Shown here piece by piece: positions 53,249 through 64,000 of a stretch of DNA of 64,000 bases. Position 1 is the first letter of the stretch. Every line of letters starts with the position of its first letter. Source of the DNA: DASQFI01 sp963780895 (GTDB taxonomy: Bacteria; Acidobacteriota; Vicinamibacteria; Vicinamibacterales; SCN-69-37); the NCBI GenBank assembly GCA_963780895.1, contig CAWAEG010000007.1, forward strand, positions 372,001-436,000, read 5' to 3'. Position numbers and translations under genes: made by a program. The notes beneath the pieces were generated by a model, which saw only the letters and a program-made list of their open reading frames with translations, was not told where the DNA came from and searched no databases.

Positions 53249-55477
53249 CTGCCTTTCGAAGACACCGCCGGGTCGCCCCCTCCGTCCGCATTCGGCAGCT
53301 ATCGCGTGCTGCATCAGATCGGCAGCGGTGTTCTCGGTCCCGTCTTCCGCACGTACGAGCCGCAGGTCGATCGGCTCGTCGCGGTGAAGGCATTCAAGCT
53401 TGACCTCGTGCCCGAAGACGTCGCGCGGCTCGCGGACGCGTTGCGCAGACTGGCCGCGAATCCGACGACCCACCCGGGCATCGTCCGGATCCTCGATGCG
53501 GGTCTCGAAGGCACGTCGCCCTTCGTGGCGATGGAATACGCGTCTGGCGAGTCGCTCGACGTGGCGCTTCGGGATTTCACGCCTGGACTTGGCCGCGCGC
53601 TGCCCGTGTTGATCGACATCGGCCGCGCGATTGACGCGGCGTGGGCCGAAGGCCGAGGGCACGGCGCGTTGCACCCGCGCGACGTGATTGTGTCGACGGG
53701 CGTCGATACGCGCATCACCGGCTTCGGGATCATTTCGGCTCTCGAGTCGATCGGCGCGAAAGGTCCCGTCCGCCGGCCGTACACCGCGCCCGAACGCGCC
53801 GCCGGCGAGGCCTGGGGCATCCGGGCCGATGTGTATTCGCTCGGCGCGATAGCGCACGAGCTGCTGACCGGGCGGCGGCCCCTTGGCTCGGGCGAGCAGG
53901 ACGGCACGCTTGCGCCGGAGCTGTCGCCCGAACAGCGCGTCAACGTGCGGCGCGTGATCGGCGCCGCGCTCGCGGAACTGCCGCAGGATCGATACGAAAA
54001 CGCAGGGGCCTTCGTCGCGGCTCTGGAGGCCATCGCGCGCGGCGAAGCAGCCATCTTGCCGGCGCCACTGGTGGCGCAGCGGACGGCCACCGCAATGAGG
54101 CAACCGTTGTCCGGACCGCCCGCGCCGGCAGCACCGGCCGCCCGGGTTTTCCAACCGGAACAGACGGTTCCGAAGGCTCACGCCGATCGCGCCGCGCCGA
54201 CGCCGAAGACGTGGCACCCGACGCCGCCGGATGCGCCTCGCCCCGCCGCCGCGCCGGCAAAGGCTGCCGAATCGCGACCGGCGCCCGCACGTGCCTCGAC
54301 CGATGCGGCACGGTCTTCCGATCGACCAAAGCCGCCCGAGCGCAGTCGCGCGGCGATGGCGATGGTGGCTGACTCGGACGAGCGATCGGGCTCTCTCACC
54401 CCCGCAGCCGACATCGCTCCAACGGACAAGCCCGAGACCGAATTCCTGTCCGAGCGAACCCTGCAACCAGGCTTCGCCGCGCCGCTCGGTGCGTCGACGG
54501 TCCCGACCCCGGCGGTGCCGCCGCCCGCGCCGGCGCCGCCGCCGGTTGTCGTGGCTCCCGCGTCGGTTCCGCCGCCGCCCGCGCCGCCTCCGATGCCGGT
54601 GGCCATTGCGCCGCCCGCGCCTCCAGTCAGCTCGGTGGCGCGCGCGGGCAACACGAGGATCACGACGATCGGTCTGGGTGCATCATCGCAGCCCATCTTC
54701 AGTACGCGAAACGCCGCGCTCGAGTCGGAGCCGAGCTATCCATGGGCGGCCATCGCCGCCGTCGGCATCGCCTGCCTCGTCGTCGGTGGCCTCATCGGGT
54801 ATGGGTTTGGCGTCCGCCGGGTCGAGAACGTCGTCACTGGCGTCACGACCGCGCCACCTGGAAGCCGCACGACCACGGACGTGCCGATCGCCGCCGAACC
54901 GCCTCAGAAACCGCCCGCGACGCCCGCGGGGCCTGAGCCGCGGCCTGAGGGTCCAACGGCGGCGGTGCAGAAGCCGGACGATCAGCCTGTCGCGCCGGCG
55001 GCCGCGAGAGCGGCGGACGTCCGAGGGCGGATTGTGGTGCGTTCGACGCCATCCGGCGCGATCGTGCGCGTCGACGGCCGGCTCCATGGCGAAACACCCA
55101 TCACCATCCGCGACCTGGCGCTCGGCGCCCACACGTTGCAGGTCGCGCGTCCGGGTTTCGTGCCGCGGACCGAACAGGTCAGCCTGACCAGAGCGGCGCC
55201 ATCGCAGACGCTGACCGTCGAGCTCACGGCGGGTGTCAGCACCGGGAACCCGTCGGCGACCACAGGCTCCGTGTTCGTCGATTCACGGCCGCGGGGCGCC
55301 CGGGTAAACATCGACGGTCGTGATGCGGGCGTCACGCCCGTGCAAATTCCGGAAGTCACCCTCGGCCGGCACACAGTCAGTTTCGAATTGGCTGGTTACA
55401 AGGGACTTAGCGCCGAGGTCGTCGTCACGCCAAAAACGCCCGCAAGAGTCTCCGTCTCCCTCGAACAGATACGATAA
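53249..55477 (+). CDS. Membrane pseudokinase with two C-terminal PEGA domains, about 742 aa
   Basis: The N-terminal kinase-like domain has SYRVLHQIGSGVLGPVF and VAVKAFK, but the catalytic loop reads HGALHPRDVIV instead of HRDxKxxN and the DFG position reads TGFGI, so the catalytic Asp and the metal Asp are lost. A Pro/Ala-rich linker of about 200 residues follows, then one transmembrane helix (WAAIAAVGIACLVVGGLIGYGFGV) near residue 500, and two PEGA domains (RSTPSGAIVRVDG and DSRPRGARVNIDGRDAGVTP). The start is uncertain: CTG 53249 follows AGGAG by 8 bases, and a GTG exists at 53186. Probably a non-catalytic sensor or scaffold. Confidence 0.85.
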   Translation: MPFEDTAGSPPPSAFGSYRVLHQIGSGVLGPVFRTYEPQVDRLVAVKAFKLDLVPEDVARLADALRRLAANPTTHPGIVRILDAGLEGTSPFVAMEYASGESLDVALRDFTPGLGRALPVLIDIGRAIDAAWAEGRGHGALHPRDVIVSTGVDTRITGFGIISALESIGAKGPVRRPYTAPERAAGEAWGIRADVYSLGAIAHELLTGRRPLGSGEQDGTLAPELSPEQRVNVRRVIGAALAELPQDRYENAGAFVAALEAIARGEAAILPAPLVAQRTATAMRQPLSGPPAPAAPAARVFQPEQTVPKAHADRAAPTPKTWHPTPPDAPRPAAAPAKAAESRPAPARASTDAARSSDRPKPPERSRAAMAMVADSDERSGSLTPAADIAPTDKPETEFLSERTLQPGFAAPLGASTVPTPAVPPPAPAPPPVVVAPASVPPPPAPPPMPVAIAPPAPPVSSVARAGNTRITTIGLGASSQPIFSTRNAALESEPSYPWAAIAAVGIACLVVGGLIGYGFGVRRVENVVTGVTTAPPGSRTTTDVPIAAEPPQKPPATPAGPEPRPEGPTAAVQKPDDQPVAPAAARAADVRGRIVVRSTPSGAIVRVDGRLHGETPITIRDLALGAHTLQVARPGFVPRTEQVSLTRAAPSQTLTVELTAGVSTGNPSATTGSVFVDSRPRGARVNIDGRDAGVTPVQIPEVTLGRHTVSFELAGYKGLSAEVVVTPKTPARVSVSLEQIR

Positions 55478-55483
55478 GGACTG

Positions 55484-56611
55484 GTGGACGCACTCCTCGC
55501 TCTCGAAAACGGTCAGTGGTACCGCGGCAAGTCGGTCGGCGCCCAGGGGGAAACTTCTGGAGAGGTCGTGTTCAACACGAGCATGACCGGCTACCAGGAG
55601 GTCCTGACCGATCCGTCCTACTCCGGCCAGATTGTCACGATGACGTGCCCCGAGGTCGGCAACTACGGCATCGCCGGGGAAGACGTCGAATCGCGCGGCG
55701 TCCAGGTCGCCGGATTCGTCATCCGCGACGAGTCGCCAGTCGCGAGCAACTGGCGCGCGGAGGGTACGCTCCGCGACTACCTCGTCCACCAGGGCATCGT
55801 CGCGATTTCGGACATCGACACGCGCGCGCTGACCCGCCTGCTCCGGTCGTCCGGTGTCATGCGCGGCGTGATCGCGACCGGACGTCCCGATCCGGACGAG
55901 CTCGTCGACAAGGCTCGCGCCATCCCAAAGATGGAAGGCTTGGACCTGGTCCGCGTCGTGACCTGCGCCGAGCCGTTCGACTACAAGCCCATCGAGTCGG
56001 ACGATCCTGGATTCGTTCTGGCGCCGAACCGGCGCGCGACGCGGCCGCTCAACGTCGCCGCGTACGACTACGGCATGAAGTGGAACATCCTGCGGCGGTT
56101 CGCGGCGCACGGCTGCGACGTCCGCGTGTTCCCCGCGACGGTGCCGGTCTCGGAGCTCCTGGCGACGAGGCCCGACGGCGTCTTTTTGAGCAATGGTCCG
56201 GGCGATCCCGCGGTGCTCGACTACGCGATCGACAACGCGCGCGAACTCGTCAGAAGCGACGTGCCGACGTTCGGCATCTGCCTCGGGCACCAGATTCTCG
56301 GGCTCGCCATGGGCGCCCGCACGTTCAAGCTCAAGTTCGGCCATCGCGGCGCCAACCATCCCGTGAAAGATCTGCAGTCCGGCAAGGTCGAGATCACGTC
56401 GCAGAATCACGGGTTCGCGGTCGACCCGGACTCGCTGCCGCACGACGTGCAGGTGACACACCTGAATCTGTACGACAACACGGTGGAGGGGCTCCGCCAT
56501 TCGACCAGGCCGGTGTTCTGCGTCCAGTACCACCCGGAAGCGTCACCGGGTCCGCATGACGCCGACTATCTCTTTTCGCAATTCCTCGAAACGATGGAAA
56601 AGCGTGTTTAG
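55484..56611 (+). CDS. carA: Carbamoyl-phosphate synthase small subunit, 375 aa
   Basis: Supplies ammonia from glutamine to CarB for pyrimidine and arginine synthesis. The N-terminus ALLALENGQWY-like text leads to FNTSMTGYQEVLTDPSYSGQ, typical of CarA. The amidotransferase domain has FGICLGHQILGLA with the catalytic Cys and QYHPEASPGPHD with the His. GTG start at 55484. Separated from carB by about 180 bases of repeats, unlike the tight spacing usual for carAB. Confidence 0.96.
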   Translation: MDALLALENGQWYRGKSVGAQGETSGEVVFNTSMTGYQEVLTDPSYSGQIVTMTCPEVGNYGIAGEDVESRGVQVAGFVIRDESPVASNWRAEGTLRDYLVHQGIVAISDIDTRALTRLLRSSGVMRGVIATGRPDPDELVDKARAIPKMEGLDLVRVVTCAEPFDYKPIESDDPGFVLAPNRRATRPLNVAAYDYGMKWNILRRFAAHGCDVRVFPATVPVSELLATRPDGVFLSNGPGDPAVLDYAIDNARELVRSDVPTFGICLGHQILGLAMGARTFKLKFGHRGANHPVKDLQSGKVEITSQNHGFAVDPDSLPHDVQVTHLNLYDNTVEGLRHSTRPVFCVQYHPEASPGPHDADYLFSQFLETMEKRV

Positions 56612-56773
56612 GGCGGTTTCCGTTTCTGCGTCGTCGAGAAACGTGCGTGGAAAGGGGGACGGGTCTCGCTTGCGCGAGCAAGACCCGTCCCCCTTCTGCG
56701 CACGTCTCCTCGACCGCCTGACAGGAAACCGCCGAGCCGTTTCCACACAGGTACGGAGGAATGGAAACGGCTC
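56611..56773. repeat. Nested fold-back repeats between carA and carB (copy I)
   Basis: The core is AAGGGGGACGGGTCT (56652-56666) paired with AGACCCGTCCCCCTT (56681-56695). Around it lies a weaker stem with GGCGGTTTCC near 56611 and GGAAACCGCC near 56726. A third hairpin, GAGCCGTTTCCA (56734-56745) with TGGAAACGGCTC (56762-56773), covers an in-frame ATG just upstream of the likely carB start. The whole carA-carB gap is palindromic. Confidence 0.85.
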
Positions 56774-56793
56774 GAGGGGCTCGGTCGGGCGGA

Positions 56794-60048
<3,255 letters not shown>

Positions 60049-60095
60049 GATCAGCAGGTCCCGGGGAACCCCGGAACCTACCGAGGCTCAGATCG

Positions 60096-60521
60096 ATGCC
60101 ACCCCTCTCCATTACTGACTCCATCGCCATCGATGAACGCTACCTCGAGGAGCGGTTCGTCCGCGCGTCGGGCCCTGGTGGCCAGAACGTCAACAAGGTC
60201 GCGACCGCCGTCGAGCTTCGGTTCGACATCGCGGCTTCCTCGTTGCCCGATGAGGTCAAGCACAGACTGATCGTCATCGCCCGCAATCGCATGCTGTCGG
60301 ATGGCCGGCTGCTAATCCAGGCGCACGAACATCGCACGCAGAACCAGAATCGGGAAGCCGCGCGCCGGCGGCTGTTGGTGCTCGTCCAACAGGCGGCCAG
60401 GCGGCCGAAGTCGAGGCGGGCGACGAAACCGTCGCAGGCGTCGCGGGAGCGTCGTCTCGTATCCAAACGGCAGCGCGCGCGAGTGAAGCAGTCGCGGGGC
60501 CGGGCCCGGGAAGACGAGTAA
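60096..60521 (+). CDS. arfB: Peptidyl-tRNA hydrolase ArfB (YaeJ), 141 aa
   Basis: Rescues stalled ribosomes. The GGQ motif sits in FVRASGPGGQNVNKVATAVELRF, and the positively charged tail (KRQRARVKQSRGRAREDE) inserts into the mRNA channel. Length matches the family. A strong hairpin follows the stop. Confidence 0.93.
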   Translation: MPPLSITDSIAIDERYLEERFVRASGPGGQNVNKVATAVELRFDIAASSLPDEVKHRLIVIARNRMLSDGRLLIQAHEHRTQNQNREAARRRLLVLVQQAARRPKSRRATKPSQASRERRLVSKRQRARVKQSRGRAREDE

Positions 60522-60527
60522 GAAAAA

Positions 60528-60557
60528 GCGGCGGAGCGCTTCGAGCACTCCGCCGCT
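60528..60557. terminator. Bidirectional hairpin terminator
   Basis: AGCGGCGGAG pairs with CTCCGCCGCT around a short loop. AGAAAAAG lies to the left and GGATTTCG to the right, so it could end arfB and the convergent beta-barrel gene. Confidence 0.7.
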
Positions 60558-60604
60558 GGATTTCGCGTCAGCGCAACCGTGTTGGACGGCTGGCTGGTTC
60601 TGCT

Positions 60605-61351
60605 CTAGTTGAACCGGAACTTCACGAGGAACTCCCACGAGCGGGTCTTGAGGTCGAGCGTGTCGCCTTCGGGGCCGATGTTTCTGAATCCCCAGTTGTG
60701 CCGCACTTCGACCGCGATCCGGACGATCTCGAAGCCCGCCCCTGCCAGCACACCGATGTCCGCGCCCTGGAAGCCGTCGTCGATGTCGATGCTCTCGCCC
60801 TCGCCACCCGGCTTGTACTTTTCGCTGAGGTTGATGGTGAAGACCGGGCCGCCGACGAGATAGAACATGCCTTTGCTGCGGTTCTGCGCGCCGAAGTTGA
60901 CATGGAACACGGCGGGGATCTCGACGGCCGGGAAACTCAGCTCGTCCACGATGCCGTCGCCGTCCACGTCGACGTCATTCTTCCGGATGAGGTAGATGAA
61001 CTCACCGGTAAAGCCGAGCGTTCCGTTCATGTTGCCGCCGATCCAGGCGCCGAACATCGTTCCCGTCCGCGATTCGAAGAAGTCGCTGACGTCGTCTTCG
61101 TCCTCGGAGGCCGAGAACCTGGGCCGAATCATACCGGCGAGCACGCCGAAGCCGATCCCATGGCCTGTGCCCGTCTGCTGGCTGACACGCTCCGCCGGGA
61201 GCCGTGTGGCCCATCCGTCGAACGTCACGCCTGCGACGAGGGACTGTCGCGTGAACCCGGATGAAGACTGCGCGTGCGCTGGAATTGCGATAACAACGCT
61301 TACGAGGACAATCAGCGTCGAGATTGCGAACCCTCGCCAACCACTGCTCAT
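60605..61351 (-). CDS. Outer-membrane beta-barrel protein, 248 aa
   Basis: A signal peptide (ISTLIVLVSVVIAIPAHAQS) precedes short amphipathic strands such as GVLAGMIRPRFSAS, LGFTGEFIYLIRKN and VEIPAVFHVNFGA. It ends with WEFLVKFRFN, near the usual terminal aromatic of outer-membrane barrels. Acidic loops (EDEDDVSDFF, DVDVDGDGIVDEL) resemble calcium-binding turns. An in-frame upstream start at 61438 is less likely. Divergent from the sigma factor gene across 134 bases. Confidence 0.78.
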   Translation of the reverse strand: MSSGWRGFAISTLIVLVSVVIAIPAHAQSSSGFTRQSLVAGVTFDGWATRLPAERVSQQTGTGHGIGFGVLAGMIRPRFSASEDEDDVSDFFESRTGTMFGAWIGGNMNGTLGFTGEFIYLIRKNDVDVDGDGIVDELSFPAVEIPAVFHVNFGAQNRSKGMFYLVGGPVFTINLSEKYKPGGEGESIDIDDGFQGADIGVLAGAGFEIVRIAVEVRHNWGFRNIGPEGDTLDLKTRSWEFLVKFRFN

Positions 61352-61485
61352 ACTGCCTGCTCCTTGTTTGATGGACCAATGGAACCGGTGGTGGAACAAG
61401 ACCGGACCCCCGGATCCCCCGCTTTCGGGCGAAGCCATGACCTTCGCGAGAGCCCACTTTCGGGCGTCTTGTAGAACGTTTCGGC

Positions 61486-62244
61486 GTGACTGAGAATGAC
61501 CTGCAGCCTGGACTGCTCATGTCCCCTGAACCGAACCAACGCCGATTCGTGACGACGCGCTGGAGTCTCGTGCTGGCCACCCGGCAGCCCGATTCACCGG
61601 AAGCGGCCTCCGCACTCCAGACGCTGTGCGAGACCTATTGGTTTCCTGTCTACGGATATATCCGCCGCAGCGGTCGGTCGTCCGACGACGCGAGAGACTT
61701 GACGCAGGCGTTCTTTACGCGCGTGCTCGAGAAGAATTACTTTGGAGACGCGGAGAAAACGCGTGGCCGGTTCCGGACATTCCTCCTGGCGTCGGTCCGG
61801 CACTTCGTCGCGAACGAACGTGACGCCGAGATGGCGCGAAAGCGCGGCGGTGGCTTCGCGCACGTGTCGCTCGAAGTCGAGACGGAGGAGCGGCGCTTTC
61901 ATCGCGAGCCGAGTGAAGACGACACCCCCGAGCGTATCTACGAACGGCGATGGGCCCTCGCCGCACTCGAAGCCGCGATGAAGCGGCTGTCGGAGCGATA
62001 CCAGGATCCGGCCAGACGCCGGCTGTTCGACGAACTCAAGCCGCTGCTCACCGGCGACGAGCCCGCCTCCTACGCCGTGCTCTCGAACAGGCTCGGCGCG
62101 ACCGAAGGTGCGCTTCGCGTCGCGGTCCATCGACTTCGCCGTCAGTTCGCGGCCTGCTTGCGTGAAGTCATCGCCGAAACGGTCGACGATCAACAGGCGG
62201 TCGACGACGAGCTCCGGTATCTCATGGCCATCGTGAGCCGCTAG
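61486..62244 (+). CDS. ECF-type RNA polymerase sigma factor, 252 aa
   Basis: Region 2 is seen in LCETYWFPVYGYIRRSGRSSDDARDLTQAFF. Region 4 follows near the end (SYAVLSNRLGATEGALRVAVHRLRRQF), a helix-turn-helix for -35 binding. It resembles the large ECF-like group with extended sequence between regions 2 and 4. GTG start at 61486; an ATG at 61519 is possible. The upstream gap has a 10-base direct repeat CTTTCGGGCG at 61422 and 61457. No anti-sigma gene is next to it. Confidence 0.88.
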   Translation: MTENDLQPGLLMSPEPNQRRFVTTRWSLVLATRQPDSPEAASALQTLCETYWFPVYGYIRRSGRSSDDARDLTQAFFTRVLEKNYFGDAEKTRGRFRTFLLASVRHFVANERDAEMARKRGGGFAHVSLEVETEERRFHREPSEDDTPERIYERRWALAALEAAMKRLSERYQDPARRRLFDELKPLLTGDEPASYAVLSNRLGATEGALRVAVHRLRRQFAACLREVIAETVDDQQAVDDELRYLMAIVSR

Positions 62245-62326
62245 CCCGCGGCGCCGATTGGTGAGACGATTAGAGGCGCGTGCCTCTGGCCATCTCCAGG
62301 CCCACGAGAATCTCTTAGGAGGAGTT

Positions 62327-63289
62327 ATGAAGCCGCTTCGTCTGGGCGTTGGAAGTGTGTTGATAGCGTTCGTCGCGCTGGGCGCGGGATCGTCGCTGCT
62401 GGGCCAGGAAGGCGCGCTGCGGTATCGCTGGAACAAAGGTGACGTGTTGCGGTACCGGGTCGTCCAGACGACAAACGCGGCCATGAGCGGCATTCCCGGC
62501 ATGGGTGAGATGAACGTCACGAACACGATGACGCAGGTGCAGCAGTTCACGACGACGGACGTGGCGGCCGATGGCGCGGCAACGCTTCAGGTGAAGTTCG
62601 AATCCCTCAAGATGGAAATGGGCACGCCGATGGGCACCTTCGTCTACGACAGCGCGGCGCCGCCGGCGCAGAATGCGGACCAGATGGTCGCGCAGCTCGC
62701 GGCGACCATCGGCACGCTCGTCGGCGAGTCGATTACGCTCGTGATGACCCCGAACGGCAACATCCAGAAGATGGAAGGGATGGCCCGCATCATGGAGAAA
62801 ATGCAGAAGAGCACACCGGCCATGGGGATGGCCGGCCTCGACAGCCTGTTGACCGATGACTCGATGAAGGGCTCCTTCGGTCAGAGCTTCGCGCACCTGC
62901 CGGGCACGGCCGTGAAGACCGGCGAGACCTGGAAACATGACCTCGTGATGCCGAATCCGTTCGGGACAATGAACGTCGCCACGCAGTACAGCTTGAAAGC
63001 CGTGGAGAACACCGGCGGCAAAGAACTGGCGCAGATCCTGTCAACGGCCACGATCAAGGCCGCGCCCGGCGGCAAACCGCCGGCGATGCCCATGCCGATG
63101 ACGATTCAGTTTTCGGACGGCACCGGCGATGGCGAGATCTTCTTCGATCGGCGAGCCGGCCGGACGCAGCGGGCGACGTTCAATACGACGATGCCGATGA
63201 CGATGAACATGACGGCGCCCGACGGCTCGACGGTGAACATCTCGGCGCTCACGAAGACGACGATGACGACGGAGCTGATCGAGAAGTAG
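62327..63289 (+). CDS. Exported DUF6263-like protein, 320 aa
   Basis: A strong AGGAGG ribosome-binding site lies 5-10 bases before the ATG. Signal peptide VGSVLIAFVALGAGSSLLGQ. The body begins LRYRWNKGDVLRYRVVQTT and has LPGTAVKTGETWKHDLVMPNP, resembling DUF6263. It is rich in Met and Thr toward the C-terminus (TTMPMTMNMTAPDGST), which might bind metal. Follows the sigma factor by 82 bases and may be its target. Confidence 0.75.
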   Translation: MKPLRLGVGSVLIAFVALGAGSSLLGQEGALRYRWNKGDVLRYRVVQTTNAAMSGIPGMGEMNVTNTMTQVQQFTTTDVAADGAATLQVKFESLKMEMGTPMGTFVYDSAAPPAQNADQMVAQLAATIGTLVGESITLVMTPNGNIQKMEGMARIMEKMQKSTPAMGMAGLDSLLTDDSMKGSFGQSFAHLPGTAVKTGETWKHDLVMPNPFGTMNVATQYSLKAVENTGGKELAQILSTATIKAAPGGKPPAMPMPMTIQFSDGTGDGEIFFDRRAGRTQRATFNTTMPMTMNMTAPDGSTVNISALTKTTMTTELIEK

Positions 63290-63292
63290 AGA

Positions 63293-64000
63293 TCAAAAAG
63301 AAACCCGAGGTCCTGTCTTGAACCTCACCGCGCCTTTCCACCAGTCATCGTCGGCTGGCGCGGCCGGACCCATCTTGCCCTTCGCGGATTCGAGGAGCGC
63401 GGCCGCGTCATGGAGCTCGCCGCGCACCATCACGAGCCGCACGTGTCGCGTGTTCCTGATGTCGGCGAGCGGGCTGCCCCGGACGACGAACAGGTCGGCG
63501 AGCTTGCCGGCTTCGATCGTGCCCAGCTCGTCGCCCATCCGGAGCGCGCGCGCCCCGTTGATGGTCGCCATTTTCAAGGCGGCCGCCGGCGGAATCCCGG
63601 CCACGACGAGCGCGTGCACTTCGCGGTGCGATCCGAAGCCCGAGAGAAACTCGCCCCAGCTCGGGTGATCGGTCCCGACGGTGATCAGATCGGCCCCGCC
63701 CTTGTCGTAGAACCGCTTCACCTCCTTCAACTTCACCTCGTAGATCCGCCGGAACTGCTCGTTCGATCGCCGCGGCAGGCGGGCATTGGCCACTTCGCGC
63801 GCATGCGGCGTGAGAAAGCTCTGCTCGTCCATCCAGGTCTTGAACACCCGCTCGTCTTTCGGGTCGTACCAGTAGCCGTAGGCCGAGACGGTCGCGTCGT
63901 AGTAGACGCGGCGCTTGAGGTAGAGATCGATGATGGCGTCGACTTCGGGCCGGGTGACGTCGAGCTGTTCGAGCGACGCGTAGGCGCCGCGCGCCGCGAC
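63293..64000 (-). CDS. Amidohydrolase (imidazolonepropionase-like), partial
   Basis: The C-terminal part of a metal-dependent hydrolase; the gene runs off the right edge, and 63848-64000 stays open in the same frame. ADLITVGTDHPSWG carries the conserved metal Asp, and KMATINGARALRMGDELGTIEAGKLADLFVV is the typical end of amidohydrolases. The last residues KTGPRVSF are coded by a short GAGGT-containing stretch next to the convergent gene. Substrate cannot be named. Confidence 0.85.
   Translation of the reverse strand, partial: VAARGAYASLEQLDVTRPEVDAIIDLYLKRRVYYDATVSAYGYWYDPKDERVFKTWMDEQSFLTPHAREVANARLPRRSNEQFRRIYEVKLKEVKRFYDKGGADLITVGTDHPSWGEFLSGFGSHREVHALVVAGIPPAAALKMATINGARALRMGDELGTIEAGKLADLFVVRGSPLADIRNTRHVRLVMVRGELHDAAALLESAKGKMGPAAPADDDWWKGAVRFKTGPRVSF

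Overview
This is a GC-rich, gene-dense bacterial chromosome segment. Two VWFA-related proteins of the type abundant in Acidobacteriota, several secreted carboxypeptidase-regulatory-like proteins, a Gram-negative LptE, two small outer-membrane barrels, BshC and Ser/Thr kinases with PEGA domains point to an acidobacterium, perhaps the Vicinamibacteria. That placement is inferred from gene content. I saw no rRNA, tRNA, CRISPR array, transposase or phage gene.

Layout: 0-8 kb holds a VWFA protein (one frameshift), an unknown protein, a membrane-anchored MutS-like ATPase and two overlapping secreted beta-sandwich proteins. 7.9-12.3 kb is a giant Lhr-type helicase carrying an in-frame palindromic repeat. 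12.5-14.6 kb is a secreted helical-repeat-like protein coupled to a second VWFA protein. 14.6-25.8 kb holds ETF-quinone oxidoreductase, a DUF374 acyltransferase, a deacetylase, leuS-lptE-holA, rpsT, an S4 RNA-binding protein and an M14-type peptidase; almost every gene here has several single-base frameshifts, best read as sequence error because leuS, holA and rpsT are essential. 25.9-32.3 kb: M28 peptidase, beta-barrel protein, alaS, recX, ilvE. 32.4-37.8 kb: Ser/Thr kinase, rsmE and a CIRCE-controlled hrcA-grpE-dnaJ-prmA operon without dnaK. 37.9-44.4 kb: MtaD-like deaminase, PBP1A, a degenerate ROK regulator and an ArgH-like lyase. 44.4-50.4 kb: a collapsed SDR pseudogene, then a cluster with a lipoprotein phosphoesterase, a phospholipase D-like protein, a DUF4956 membrane protein and a lipoprotein with kinase-like motifs, followed by an SRPBCC protein. 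50.5-64 kb: a mannose-1-phosphate guanylyltransferase-like protein, BshC, a membrane pseudokinase with PEGA domains, carA-carB, arfB, a beta-barrel protein, an ECF sigma factor, a DUF6263-like protein and a partial amidohydrolase.

The most striking non-genic signal is a set of long fold-back repeats. One family shares a short outer end (about AAGGGGACRGGTCT) but has stems that differ completely between copies. Members sit between genes, supply or abut start codons (rsmE, the S4 gene) and in one case lie in frame inside the helicase. A second family shares a 50-base core, seen at about 0.9, 7.8 and 27.5 kb. An octamer tandem repeat lies on both sides of hrcA.
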